A stretch of 64,000 nucleotides of DNA. Origin: Aquabacterium parvum. Lineage in GTDB: Bacteria; Pseudomonadota; Gammaproteobacteria; Burkholderiales; Burkholderiaceae_C. Shown piece after piece: positions 26,174-34,907 of this stretch. The stretch covers positions 1 to 64,000 of the forward strand of contig NZ_LFRI01000561.1 of assembly GCF_001447195.1 (NCBI RefSeq), given 5' to 3'. The notes below the pieces were generated by a model, which saw only the letters and a list, made by a program, of their open reading frames with translations, did not search any database and had not been told where the DNA came from. The stretch's first letter is position 1. Every line of letters begins with the position of its first letter. The position numbers and the translations under genes were made by a program.

Positions 26174-26455
26174 TCAGACGAGGTAGTCGAGCACGTGGCG
26201 CGTGGCCGCCATCTGGCGGATCTGCGCGACCACGCCCTGGTGGTGCGGGTGCGGCACATAGGCAGCCAGCGCGGCGGCGTCTTCGAAGGTCGAAACCAGC
26301 ACCACGTCGCAGTTGGCTTCGAGCCCCTCGGCCTTGATGCCGACGTCGAACTCATGCATGCCGGGCACCAGGCCCTTGCAGCTGTCGAGCAAGGCCTTGA
26401 CCTGGGGCGCGTCGGCCGGGTCTTTGAGGGTCCACATGACGATGTGTCGCAGCAT
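26174..26455 (-). CDS. Dabb (stress-responsive A/B barrel) protein
   Basis: A 93-residue Dabb protein beginning MLRHIVMWTLKD, with the usual central SCKGLVPGMHEFDVG, DVVLVSTFEDAAALAAYVPHPHH and a final VLDYLV. These small dimeric barrels occur as accessory proteins or small lyases and cyclases; the role is unknown. ATG 26455 is preferred over 26485 because family members start MxRHIV. Its location between an acyl-CoA dehydrogenase and an SDR suggests co-transcription. Confidence 0.8.
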   Translation of the reverse strand: MLRHIVMWTLKDPADAPQVKALLDSCKGLVPGMHEFDVGIKAEGLEANCDVVLVSTFEDAAALAAYVPHPHHQGVVAQIRQMAATRHVLDYLV

Positions 26456-26492
26456 GGTGTACGGAGCTTTCTTTTTGAGGATCAAAGGTGAA

Positions 26493-28367
26493 TCAGAACC
26501 AATCGGCTTGTGCCTGCGCGCAGGTCAGGTCGCGGCGCGAGACCACGCCCAGCCAGGCGTCGATCTTGGGCAGCTCATAGGCGAAGAAGTAGTCGGTTGC
26601 GGCCTGCTTGCCCTTGAGGAAACCCGGGCCCAGCGGCGACGCGTCCCACTGACCTTGCGCTTGCGCGGCCTTGGCGGCCAGCCCCAGCTCCAGCCAGATC
26701 CAGGCCAGCACGGTGTGGCCGAAGGCCTGAAGGTAAGGCGTCGCATTGGCCAGAGCCTCTTCGGGCACGCCGGTTGACCAGGCCGCCTTGGTGGTGGCGC
26801 CCACCTTCTGCAGGGCCTGGGCCAGCGCATTGGCGTGCTCGGCCAGGCCATTCACATGCCCCGCCTTCTGGATGGTTTCACTGATGCGCTCGGCCAGAAC
26901 GCTCAGGGCCGTGCCGCCGTTCATCACCACCTTGCGACCCAGCAGGTCCAGGCCCTGGATGCCGTGCGTGCCTTCGTGGATCATGTTGAGGCGGTTGTCA
27001 CGCCAGTACTGCTCGACCGGGTAGTCGCGCGTGTAGCCGTAGCCGCCCAGGATCTGGATGGCCAGCGAGTTGGCTTCCTGCGCCCATTCGCTGGGCCAGC
27101 TCTTGGCGATCGGGGTGAGCAGTTCCAGCAGCAGGCCGGCCTTCTCGGCTTCTTCGCCGCTGCCCGTGTGTTGGTCGTCCACCAGTTGCGCGCACAGCAG
27201 GCCCAGCGCCAGGCCGCCTTCGGCGATGGCCTTTTGCATCATCAGCATGCGCTTGACGTCGGTGTGGCCAATGATGGGCACCTGCGGCGCGCTGTGGTCC
27301 TTGCCACCGGCACCCATGTGCCGGCCTTGCGGGCGGTCCTTGGCGTACTGCAGCGAATACTCATAACCGGCGTAGCCCAGCATGGTCGCGCCCACGCCCA
27401 CGCTGATGCGGGCCTCGTTCATGAGCGTGAACATGCACTTCAGGCCCTCGCCCTCCTTGCCGATCAGGTAGCCCACCGCGCCGGCCTCGCCGTTGACGGG
27501 GAACTTGCCTTCACCGAAGTTCAGCAAGGTGTTGACGGTGCCGCGGTAGCCGCACTTGTGGTTCAGGCCCGCCAGCGCCACGTCGTTGCGCTGCTGCGTG
27601 ATCGAGCCATCGGCCTTGACCAGCTTGCGCGGCACGATGAACAGCGAGATGCCCTTGACGCCCGGCACCGGCTTGCCATCGGGGCCTGGGATCTTGGCCA
27701 GCACCAGGTGGACGATGTTCTCGCCCATCTCGTGTTCGCCGCCCGAGATCCACATCTTGTTGCCCTTGAGGCGGTAGCGCTTGCCCAGCGGGTCCTCAAG
27801 CCAGTCCACGCCCGTGCCATCGCCCTTCACATCGGGCACGGCACGCGTGGAGATGTCGGACAAGCTGGAGCCGGCCTGCGGCTCGCTCAGGCACATGGTG
27901 CCGAAGGTGCGGCCTTCGAAGCCGCCCTTGGCGAACACCTCGATCTGCTTGGGCGTGCCGTGCGCCAGGATGGTGTTGGCGTTGCCGCGCGTGAGCATCG
28001 GGTATGCGGCCAGCGACACGCTGGCCTTGTAGAAAAAGCTCATCGAGGCGATCTCGACCACGGTGGGCAGCTGCATGCCACCGAGTTCAACGTCCTTGCT
28101 GGCGGCCATCAGACCGGCCTCGTTGAAGGCGGCCATCGCCACGGGCGTTTCCTTGGGCAGCGTCACGGTGACGCCGTCGAAGGTGGGCTCGTGCTCGTCG
28201 GTCAGGCGGTTGATGGGGGCGAACTGCTCGTTGGCGATCTTCTCGCTGAGGTCGAGCACGGCGTCGAAGGTTTCGCGGCTGTGCTCGGCGTGGCGTTCGC
28301 GCTGGCAAAGGGTTTCGGCCTTGAGCCAGTCGTGCAGCAGGAAGTCAACGGTGGCGCGGTGGGTCAT
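26493..28367 (-). CDS. acyl-CoA dehydrogenase (DmdC/FadE-like)
   Basis: A 624-residue flavoprotein of the long acyl-CoA dehydrogenase type with an extra C-terminal domain. Visible segments are FGTMCLSEPQAGSSLSDIST and MWISGGEHEMGENIVHLVL (FAD/substrate core), YSLQYAKDRPQGR, and YGYTRDYPVEQYWRD with HEGTHGIQGLDLLGRK, where the catalytic Glu is expected. It introduces the trans-2 double bond in acyl-CoA, passing electrons to ETF. ATG 28367 is chosen over the longer frame because the family starts near YxxP/DVDFLL-like sequence (VDFLLHDWL). Confidence 0.9.
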   Translation of the reverse strand: MTHRATVDFLLHDWLKAETLCQRERHAEHSRETFDAVLDLSEKIANEQFAPINRLTDEHEPTFDGVTVTLPKETPVAMAAFNEAGLMAASKDVELGGMQLPTVVEIASMSFFYKASVSLAAYPMLTRGNANTILAHGTPKQIEVFAKGGFEGRTFGTMCLSEPQAGSSLSDISTRAVPDVKGDGTGVDWLEDPLGKRYRLKGNKMWISGGEHEMGENIVHLVLAKIPGPDGKPVPGVKGISLFIVPRKLVKADGSITQQRNDVALAGLNHKCGYRGTVNTLLNFGEGKFPVNGEAGAVGYLIGKEGEGLKCMFTLMNEARISVGVGATMLGYAGYEYSLQYAKDRPQGRHMGAGGKDHSAPQVPIIGHTDVKRMLMMQKAIAEGGLALGLLCAQLVDDQHTGSGEEAEKAGLLLELLTPIAKSWPSEWAQEANSLAIQILGGYGYTRDYPVEQYWRDNRLNMIHEGTHGIQGLDLLGRKVVMNGGTALSVLAERISETIQKAGHVNGLAEHANALAQALQKVGATTKAAWSTGVPEEALANATPYLQAFGHTVLAWIWLELGLAAKAAQAQGQWDASPLGPGFLKGKQAATDYFFAYELPKIDAWLGVVSRRDLTCAQAQADWF

Positions 28368-28473
28368 GGTTCGGCTCTTGGGAACTTCGTGGGAACGGGT
28401 TGAACAGGTTGACGGGGACACATGGCGAGGCGCTCCGCCCCCTGATCGCCATGGGGCGACTGCACGGCGGCCG

Positions 28474-29253
28474 TTAGCGCCCCTTGAAAACGGCCTCTCG
28501 CCGCTCGATGAAGGAGCGCACGCCCTCGGCTGCGTCTTCGCTTTGCATCACCGGAAGCATCTCCTTGAACAGGTGCTGGGCTGCCACAGCATCGCCATCG
28601 TGCATCGCCAGGCGGCTGGACTTCAGGATGTTCTGCACGCCCAGCGGCGCAGCCTTGGCGATCTGCTCGGCGATCTCACGGGCCTTGGTGAGCTGCTGCC
28701 CAGCTGGCACCACCTCCTGCACGAGGCCCGTTCGCAAGGCTTCTTCGGCGTACCAGAACTCGCCCGTCAGCAGGTAGCGCTGTGCGGCACCCCACCCCAT
28801 CTGCTTGGGCAGGCGCAAGGTGGCGCCACCACACGGGAAGATGCCGCGCTTGACCTCGAGCATCGCAAAGCGCGTGTCATCAGCGGCCACGCGCACCTCG
28901 GTGTTGAGCATGATCTCGACACCCCAGGTGAAGCAGTTGCCCTGCACCGCCATCACGATGGGCTTGCGGTGCCGCTCGCCGAACAGGCCGAACGGGTCGA
29001 CCTCGCCTGCCGGCACCTCGAAACCCTTGCCATTGCCGAAGATGGGCGCCCACTTGTCCAGCTCGACGCCCGAGGTGAAGTGCTTGCCCTCGCCGTGCAG
29101 CAGGGCCACGCGAAGCTCGGGGTTGCGGTTGAGTTCACCCAGCGCACGCGCCAGGTCCAGGTACATCTCGGGAGACAGCGCGTTGTGCTTGTCGGCCCGG
29201 TTGACCTTGATCTCCAGGATGTGGCCGTTGACCAGGGTTTCGATGTGCGCCAT
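28474..29253 (-). CDS. enoyl-CoA hydratase/isomerase (crotonase)
   Basis: A 259-residue crotonase. It begins IETLVNGHILEIKVNRADKHNALS. The oxyanion-hole regions are HFTSGVELDKW and QGNCFTWGVEIMLN, where the usual catalytic Glu of the second region is replaced by a Trp/Gly context (CFTWGVE). LEVKRGIFPCGGATLRLP and the C-terminal FIERREAVFKGR are standard. It may act as a hydratase, isomerase or another crotonase activity. It is the second gene of the beta-oxidation cluster. Confidence 0.87.
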   Translation of the reverse strand: MAHIETLVNGHILEIKVNRADKHNALSPEMYLDLARALGELNRNPELRVALLHGEGKHFTSGVELDKWAPIFGNGKGFEVPAGEVDPFGLFGERHRKPIVMAVQGNCFTWGVEIMLNTEVRVAADDTRFAMLEVKRGIFPCGGATLRLPKQMGWGAAQRYLLTGEFWYAEEALRTGLVQEVVPAGQQLTKAREIAEQIAKAAPLGVQNILKSSRLAMHDGDAVAAQHLFKEMLPVMQSEDAAEGVRSFIERREAVFKGR

Positions 29254-29289
29254 GGCGGGCTCCTTGCCGTTTCAGGAAAAAGCGATCAA

Positions 29290-31386
29290 TCAGCCCGTGA
29301 AGCCCTTGCCCTCTGAAGCCAGCTTGGCGAGCAAGGGCGCCGGGGTCCAGAAAGCGGGGTCGGAGCCGCCGTTGGAAGCAAAGCCCTTCATCAGCTCGAT
29401 CACCTTGGGCAGGCCCAGCATGTCGGCGTAGAGCATCGGGCCGCCACGGTAGACCGGGAAGCCGTAGCCCGTGAGGTACACCATGTCGATGTCCGAAGCC
29501 TTCGAGGCGATGCCCTCTTCCAAGATCAGCGCGCCCTCGTTGACCATGGCCAGCACCAGGCGCTGCACGATTTCTTCGTCGCTGATCTGGCGGGGCGTGA
29601 CGCCCTTGTCGGCGCGCACCTTGTCGATGCAGCCTTGCACCTCGGCCGAGGGGATGGGCTCGCGCTTGCCTGCTTCGTAGTCGTACCAGCCCTTGCCCAC
29701 CTTCTGACCAAAGCGACCCAGCTCGCAAATGGCGTCGCCCACAGGGCTGTAGATGACGTCAGGGCGCTCGACCTTGCGGCGCTTGCGGATGGCAAAGCCG
29801 ATGTCGTTGCCAGCCAGGTCGCCCACGCGGAAGGGGCCCATGGCGAAGCCGAAGGCCTCGGCGGCCTTGTCCACCTGCTGCACCGTGGCGCCCTCTTCCA
29901 CCAGGAAGAAGCCCTGGCGCACGTACTGCTCGAACATGCGGTTGCCGATGAAGCCATCGCACACACCCGAGACCACGGCCACCTTCTTGATCTTCTTGGC
30001 CACGGCCATCACGGTGGCCATCACGTCCTTGGCGGTGTGCTTGCTGCGCACCACTTCGAGCAGGCGCATCACGTTGGCCGGGCTGAAGAAGTGCAGGCCC
30101 ACCACATCGGCGGGGCGCTTGGTCACTTCGGCGATCTTGTCCACGTCCAGCGTCGAGGTGTTGGACGCCAGGATGGCACCGGGCTTCATGATGCTGTCGA
30201 GCTTGGTGAAGACCTGCGACTTCACACCCATGTCTTCGAACACGGCCTCGATGACCATGTCGGCCTGGGCGATATCGTCATAGCTCAGCGTGGTGGTGAG
30301 CAGGCCCATGCGCTGCTCGTACTTGTCCTGGGCCAACTTGCCCTTGGCGACCTGCGCTTCGTAGTTCTTGCGGATGATGCCCACGCCGCGGTCGATGGCT
30401 TCCTGCTTCATCTCCAGCAGCTTGACCGGGATGCCGGCGTTGAGGAAGCACATGGTGATGCCGCCACCCATGGTGCCGGCGCCGATCACGGCCACGTTCT
30501 TGATGTCGCGCAGCGGGGTGTCGGCGGGCACATCGGGGATCTTGCTGGCAGCGCGCTCGCCGAAGAACGAATGGCGCAGGGCACGGGCCTGGTCACCGGT
30601 CACCAGACCTTCGAAGACCTCGCGCTCGAACTTGATGCCTGCGTCCAGGTCCAGCTGGGTGGCGGCTTCGACGCAGTCCACGCAGCGCTGCGGGGCGATC
30701 AGGTTCTTGCGGGACTTGGCCAGCTCGGCGCGGGCCTTGTGGAAGGCCTCGGCATCAGCCGGTGCGGCCACCTTCAGGTCGCGCACCGAAGGCAGCGGGC
30801 GCACACCGGCGACGTCCTTGGCGAAGGCGATGGCAGCGGGCAGAAGCTCGCCATCGACCAGCTTGTCGAACAGCTTCTGGCCCGGCGCTGCGGCCAGCTT
30901 CTCGGACATCACCGAGGCGCCGGTGGTGATCATCTGCAGGGCGGTGTCAACGCCCAGCACGCGCGGCAGGCGCTGCGTGCCACCGGCGCCTGGCACGATG
31001 CCGATGTTGACCTCGGGCAGCGCGATTTGCGTGCCCTTGGCGACCACGCGGTAGTGGCAACCCAGCGCCAGCTCCAGGCCACCGCCCATGGCCACACCGT
31101 GGATGGCGGCGACAACGGGCTTGGCAGAACGCTCGACCGCTTCGATGGTGACGTGCAGGTTGGGCTCGGCAAAAGCCTTGGGGCTGCCGAATTCGCGGAT
31201 GTCGGCGCCACCGCAGAACACCTTGCCAGCACCGATGATGACCACCGCCTGCACGGAGGCATCAGCCTGAGCCTTCTGGATGCCATCCACGATGCCTGCC
31301 CGGGTGCTTTGACCCAGGCCGTTGACAGGCGGGTTGTCCAGGGAGATGACGGCCACGCCGTCGGTGACTTGGTAGGTAGCGCTCAT
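29290..31386 (-). CDS. FadB/FadJ-like enoyl-CoA hydratase / 3-hydroxyacyl-CoA dehydrogenase
   Basis: A 698-residue bifunctional beta-oxidation enzyme. The N-terminal crotonase part has GAGKVFCGGADIREF and HGVAMGGGLELALGCHY with the catalytic Glu (LPEVNIGIVPGAGGTQRLPR). The Rossmann dehydrogenase part starts at VAVIGAGTMGGGITM (about residue 300) with NTSTLDVDKIA and the catalytic His in GLHFFSPANVM; a duplicated HCDH C-terminal region follows. ATG 31386 begins with MSATYQVTDGVAVISLDNPP; the longer frame lies in the promoter region. It is first in its operon, divergent from alkB. Confidence 0.92.
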   Translation of the reverse strand: MSATYQVTDGVAVISLDNPPVNGLGQSTRAGIVDGIQKAQADASVQAVVIIGAGKVFCGGADIREFGSPKAFAEPNLHVTIEAVERSAKPVVAAIHGVAMGGGLELALGCHYRVVAKGTQIALPEVNIGIVPGAGGTQRLPRVLGVDTALQMITTGASVMSEKLAAAPGQKLFDKLVDGELLPAAIAFAKDVAGVRPLPSVRDLKVAAPADAEAFHKARAELAKSRKNLIAPQRCVDCVEAATQLDLDAGIKFEREVFEGLVTGDQARALRHSFFGERAASKIPDVPADTPLRDIKNVAVIGAGTMGGGITMCFLNAGIPVKLLEMKQEAIDRGVGIIRKNYEAQVAKGKLAQDKYEQRMGLLTTTLSYDDIAQADMVIEAVFEDMGVKSQVFTKLDSIMKPGAILASNTSTLDVDKIAEVTKRPADVVGLHFFSPANVMRLLEVVRSKHTAKDVMATVMAVAKKIKKVAVVSGVCDGFIGNRMFEQYVRQGFFLVEEGATVQQVDKAAEAFGFAMGPFRVGDLAGNDIGFAIRKRRKVERPDVIYSPVGDAICELGRFGQKVGKGWYDYEAGKREPIPSAEVQGCIDKVRADKGVTPRQISDEEIVQRLVLAMVNEGALILEEGIASKASDIDMVYLTGYGFPVYRGGPMLYADMLGLPKVIELMKGFASNGGSDPAFWTPAPLLAKLASEGKGFTG

Positions 31387-31478
31387 GGCAATGTCGGTGA
31401 GTGAATTGAAAACACGCGCACACCGCCCCTGCCCCGGCTGGGAGAAGAAGGCTGGCGGCGTCCGCACAGCAATCCGCA

Positions 31479-31521
31479 ATTCTGACAATGGATCTTGTAA
31501 GAATTGAACTAGATTCTGACA
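31479..31521. promoter_or_regulatory. operator-like palindrome between the FadB-like gene and alkB
   Basis: ATTCTGACAA-N6-TTGTAAGAAT (31479-31504) is an inverted repeat with one mismatch per arm of 10. A further copy of the half-site, ATTCTGACA, lies at 31513-31521, 34 bases on in direct orientation. It sits about 95 bases upstream of the FadB-like start in the 456-base divergent region. A TetR- or GntR-type fatty-acid regulator is a plausible ligand. Apart from this, the gap (31387-31842) shows no ORF. Confidence 0.5.
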
Positions 31522-31842
31522 CAGCTCGAGAAGCCTTGCTCGGTGCCCTTGCGCGCCGAACCACAAGCCTCGCACAAGCACTTCCGTTTTGGCACCTCGG
31601 TTTGTCCGGTTGACCTCTGCGGGCCGATGTCGGGCATGCCTGACGACAGGGCTGTCGCAGCTGATTTCTTGCAGCCCTGATCGCTTTCTCAAAGCGCTAA
31701 TTCGTCATCGCGAATCGCCGCGCATGCACCGAGGTCCGATCAGATCAGGGCGCCCCAAGACGCCCCTTTGCACACTGCCGCCAGGGTCTGAGACGCATCC
31801 GCGCCTCGATCGCCTTCAACGCACCGCAAGGAGACAAGCAAC

Positions 31843-33021
31843 ATGTCCAAGTACCTCAAGGGCTGGCTGATGCCAGCACTGGGCGCCTTCTTCTTCCTCA
31901 CCCTGCTGCAAGGCGGCTGGTGGATGTGGGCCCCATTTGCCGCCGCCATCGTGTTCTTCATCGGCGCCGATGCGCTGTTGCCGCGCGACCTGTCAGAGCC
32001 ACCACGCATGCAGTTCGCAGCCCTGCTGAACCTGCCGCTCTACCTGATGCTGCCCCTGCTGGCGCTGTTGAACTTCACGGTGCTGTGGATGTTCGGCTCG
32101 GGCGACTTCCTGGGTTATGGCGCCTGGATGAAGGAGCACGCCGGCCTGGACCTGTTCGCCGGCCGCGAAGCCACCACGCACTGGGTGCAATGGGCCGGCT
32201 GCGTCATCACCGTGGGCCTGATGAACGCCGTGGGCGGCACCGTCACCGGTCACGAGTTGACCCACCGCACAGGCAACGCCTTCGACCTGTTCATGGGCCG
32301 CTGGATGCTGGCCTTCACCTGCGACACCTCGTTCGCCATCGAACACGTCTACGGCCACCACGTGCAAGTGGGCACCGAAGCAGACCCTGCCACGGCCCGC
32401 CGCGGCGAGAGCTTCTACAAGTTCACCGTGCGCTCGACCATCATGAGCTACGTGCACGCCTACCAGGTCGAGCGCGCCCGCCTCAAGAAGATCGGCAAGT
32501 CGGTGTGGAACCCGTTTGCCAGCCCCTTCCTGCGCGGCAACCTGGAAAACATCGCGCTCTTCGTGGCGGCCTACGCGATCGCAGGCTGGCCCGGCGTGGG
32601 GTTCTGGGCGCTCATTGCCTTCGTCGGCAAGCAGTACCTGGAGATCACCAATTACTTCGAGCACTACGGCCTGGTGCGCGTGCCCGGTGAGCCGGTCCAG
32701 CCTCGCCACTCCTGGAACTCGAATCACTGGGCCAGCACCAACGTGCTGTTCAGCCTGGCCCGTCACTCGCACCACCACGCCGAAGGCGAAGCCCCTTACT
32801 GGACGCTCTCGGCCTACCCGAACGCACCCATGCTGCCAAATGGCTACCTGTCGATGCTGCTGATCGCCCTGGTGCCACCGTTGTTCAAGAAGATGATGAC
32901 CCCGGCCTTGAACGAATGGGATGAGCGGCACGCCTCGCCCGCCGAGCGCAAGCTGGCCAAGCAAGCCAGCCAGCAAAGTGGCATGTCGGGCTTGAAGATC
33001 GCCCAGGCCAAACTGAGCTGA
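31843..33021 (+). CDS. alkB: AlkB-type membrane alkane/hydrocarbon monooxygenase
   Basis: A 392-residue integral membrane di-iron hydroxylase. The histidine boxes are HELTH (137-141), EHVYGHH (167-173) and RHSHHHA (307-313, normally RHSDHHA), plus NYFEHYGL (270-277), the AlkB signature. Hydrophobic segments at about 10-25, 30-45, 60-84, 115-133, 236-262 and 335-352 fit six helices. It would insert oxygen at a terminal methyl group using electrons from the redox protein encoded 82 bases downstream. A ribosome site (AAGGAG) precedes the ATG. Substrate range is unknown; xylene monooxygenases are distant relatives. Confidence 0.92.
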   Translation: MSKYLKGWLMPALGAFFFLTLLQGGWWMWAPFAAAIVFFIGADALLPRDLSEPPRMQFAALLNLPLYLMLPLLALLNFTVLWMFGSGDFLGYGAWMKEHAGLDLFAGREATTHWVQWAGCVITVGLMNAVGGTVTGHELTHRTGNAFDLFMGRWMLAFTCDTSFAIEHVYGHHVQVGTEADPATARRGESFYKFTVRSTIMSYVHAYQVERARLKKIGKSVWNPFASPFLRGNLENIALFVAAYAIAGWPGVGFWALIAFVGKQYLEITNYFEHYGLVRVPGEPVQPRHSWNSNHWASTNVLFSLARHSHHHAEGEAPYWTLSAYPNAPMLPNGYLSMLLIALVPPLFKKMMTPALNEWDERHASPAERKLAKQASQQSGMSGLKIAQAKLS

Positions 33022-33103
33022 GCCCCACGTCCACCCATCCCCAGACGCGACCCTGCCGAAAGCGGCGTGGGTCGCTGCGGTTTCAATCCGACAAGGCCAT
33101 CCC

Positions 33104-34186
33104 GTGTTCGAACGATTCTTCCGACGCAGCCCCAGCGAGTTTCAGCTGCAGGTCAACCCGACGGGCGTGCCCATCACCGCTGCAGCCAAAGACAGCTTGT
33201 TGCTGACCGCCCTGCAAAACGGCATCGCGTTTCCGCACAACTGCCGGGTCGGTGGTTGCGGTGAATGCAAATGCCGACTGGTCTCAGGCAAGGTCAAGGA
33301 GCTCACCGACAAGACCTACCTGCTGTCTGCCGAAGAACTCCAGCAGAACTACATCCTCGCCTGTCAGAGCCAGCCACGCTCGGACGTGGTGATCGAGGTC
33401 AAGCTGCGCGAGCAGGCCGCCGCCCACCCGGTCACCGAGACCCGTGGCCGGATCACGGCCAGCCGCGCACTGACCCACGACATCCTTCACCTCAGCATCG
33501 AGACCGAACAGGCACTGCCCCACTCAGCGGGCCAGTACGTCGACATCGCGCTGCCAGCGGCCGCGGGCGGCACCGGCAAGGAGGTGCGCAGCTACTCGTT
33601 CGCGCGCGCGCCAGCCGGCGCCACGCCAACCCTGCTGGACTTCTGCATCCGCAAGGTGCCCGGTGGCGCCTTCACGGAGTGGCTGTTCGCGCAAGACCGC
33701 ACGGGCGAGACCTTGAACCTGATCGGGCCGCACGGCAGCTTTGCCTTGCGGCCTGACGTGGGGCCGATCGCCTGCATCGCGGGCGGCAGCGGCCTGGCGC
33801 CCATCCAGTCCATCCTCGAGCAAGCCATCCGCGACAAGCAAGCCATGCGACCGCTGGTCATTGTGATGGGCGCCAGGACCCAGGCAGACGTGTACGGCCT
33901 GGACGCCATCGACCAGATCCGTCGCGCCTGGGGCGGGCGGTTCCACTTCGAGGCCATCCTGTCGGCAGAGCCCGAAGGCAGCAGCTGGCAGGGCAAACGG
34001 GGCCTGGTCACCGAACACCTGCCTGCCCTGCTGGGCGAGCGCATGGCCGAGCACAGCGCCTACCTGTGCGGCCCACCCGCCATGATCGACGCCTGCGTCA
34101 ACGCCTTGCAGAATGGGGGCGTTGCAGCCACCCGCATTCACTTCGACAAGTTCCTCGATCGCAGCAACACCCCGGCCCTGCGTTGA
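33104..34186 (+). CDS. ferredoxin-NAD(P)H reductase (2Fe-2S + FAD + NAD), electron donor for AlkB
   Basis: A 360-residue three-domain reductase. The N-terminal plant-type [2Fe-2S] domain has NCRVGGCGECKC and a distant LACQSQ Cys. The FAD domain has the RSYSFA motif (flavin binding) and the GGAFTEWLF segment. The NAD domain has IAGGSGLAPIQSILE and AYLCGPPAMIDACV. The layout is that of XylA- or MmoC-type reductases. It starts at GTG 33104. Its place directly after alkB suggests it feeds electrons to that oxygenase, in place of the usual rubredoxin pair. Confidence 0.9.
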   Translation: MFERFFRRSPSEFQLQVNPTGVPITAAAKDSLLLTALQNGIAFPHNCRVGGCGECKCRLVSGKVKELTDKTYLLSAEELQQNYILACQSQPRSDVVIEVKLREQAAAHPVTETRGRITASRALTHDILHLSIETEQALPHSAGQYVDIALPAAAGGTGKEVRSYSFARAPAGATPTLLDFCIRKVPGGAFTEWLFAQDRTGETLNLIGPHGSFALRPDVGPIACIAGGSGLAPIQSILEQAIRDKQAMRPLVIVMGARTQADVYGLDAIDQIRRAWGGRFHFEAILSAEPEGSSWQGKRGLVTEHLPALLGERMAEHSAYLCGPPAMIDACVNALQNGGVAATRIHFDKFLDRSNTPALR

Positions 34187-34210
34187 GGCAGGCCGGAGCG
34201 CTGCAAACGG

Positions 34211-34906
34211 TCAGACCTCGAGCCACTCGCGCCGCACGTACTTGTCGGCGCGAAGTTCGTCAGGCGTGCCATGAAAGACGACCTCGCCGTGCCCCATCAC
34301 GTAGCAACGCTGCGAGATGTCGAGCGCGATGGTGAGCTTCTGCTCGACCAGCAGCACGCCCAGGCCGCGCTTTTGCAGCTCCTTGAGGTACTCGCCCACC
34401 AGCTCGACGATCTTGGGCGCCAGGCCTTCGGTCGGCTCGTCGATCATGATCAGGTCGGGGTCGCCCATCAGCGTGCGGCACAACGTCAGCATCTGCTGCT
34501 CGCCCCCTGACATCACGCCGGCCTCGGTGTGCTGGCGCTCTTTGAGGCGAGGGAACATCTGGTACATGTCGTCCAGGCTCCAGCGACCCTTCTTGCGACC
34601 CGACTGCTGGCCCAGCAGCAGGTTCTGCTCCACCGTCAGCTTGGGGAAGACATCGCGGCTCTCGGGCACGTAGCCGATGCCATGGCGGGCGATGTCGTAA
34701 GGCTTGGCGCCCAGCATCTCCTTGTCCTGCCACTTGATCGAGCCATGGCCATCGACCAGGCCCATGATGGTCTTGATGGTGGTGGAACGCCCCGAGCCGT
34801 TGCGGCCCAGCAGGCTGACGATCTCGCCGGGGTTCACCTCCAGGTCGACGCCGTGGAGGATGTGGCTCTTGCCGTAGAAGGCATGCAGGTTCTGGATCTT
34901 CAGCAT
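34211..34906 (-). CDS. livF: branched-chain amino-acid-type ABC transporter ATPase LivF
   Basis: A 231-residue ATPase. Walker A is LLGRNGSGRSTTIKT (Arg replaces the usual Ala/Lys context as G-S-G-R-S-T, where the P-loop Lys would be expected), the signature is MSGGEQQMLTLCRTLM and Walker B is LIMIDEPTEGLAP. The Arg in place of the Walker A Lys is unusual. It pairs with LivG in the heterodimeric ATPase of a HAAT-type importer. It is the last gene of livJ-livHMGF on the minus strand; its start is 1 base from the LivG stop. Confidence 0.9.
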   Translation of the reverse strand: MLKIQNLHAFYGKSHILHGVDLEVNPGEIVSLLGRNGSGRSTTIKTIMGLVDGHGSIKWQDKEMLGAKPYDIARHGIGYVPESRDVFPKLTVEQNLLLGQQSGRKKGRWSLDDMYQMFPRLKERQHTEAGVMSGGEQQMLTLCRTLMGDPDLIMIDEPTEGLAPKIVELVGEYLKELQKRGLGVLLVEQKLTIALDISQRCYVMGHGEVVFHGTPDELRADKYVRREWLEV

Positions 34907-34907
34907 G

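Noticed and set aside
29635-31404. 589-codon open frame on the plus strand
   Set aside because: Antisense of the FadB-like gene; composition and lack of motifs mark a shadow.
31590-31620. Second sigma-54 promoter upstream of alkB (TGGCACCTCGGTTTG)
   Set aside because: The -24 part is good but the -12 dinucleotide GC is missing at the required spacing.
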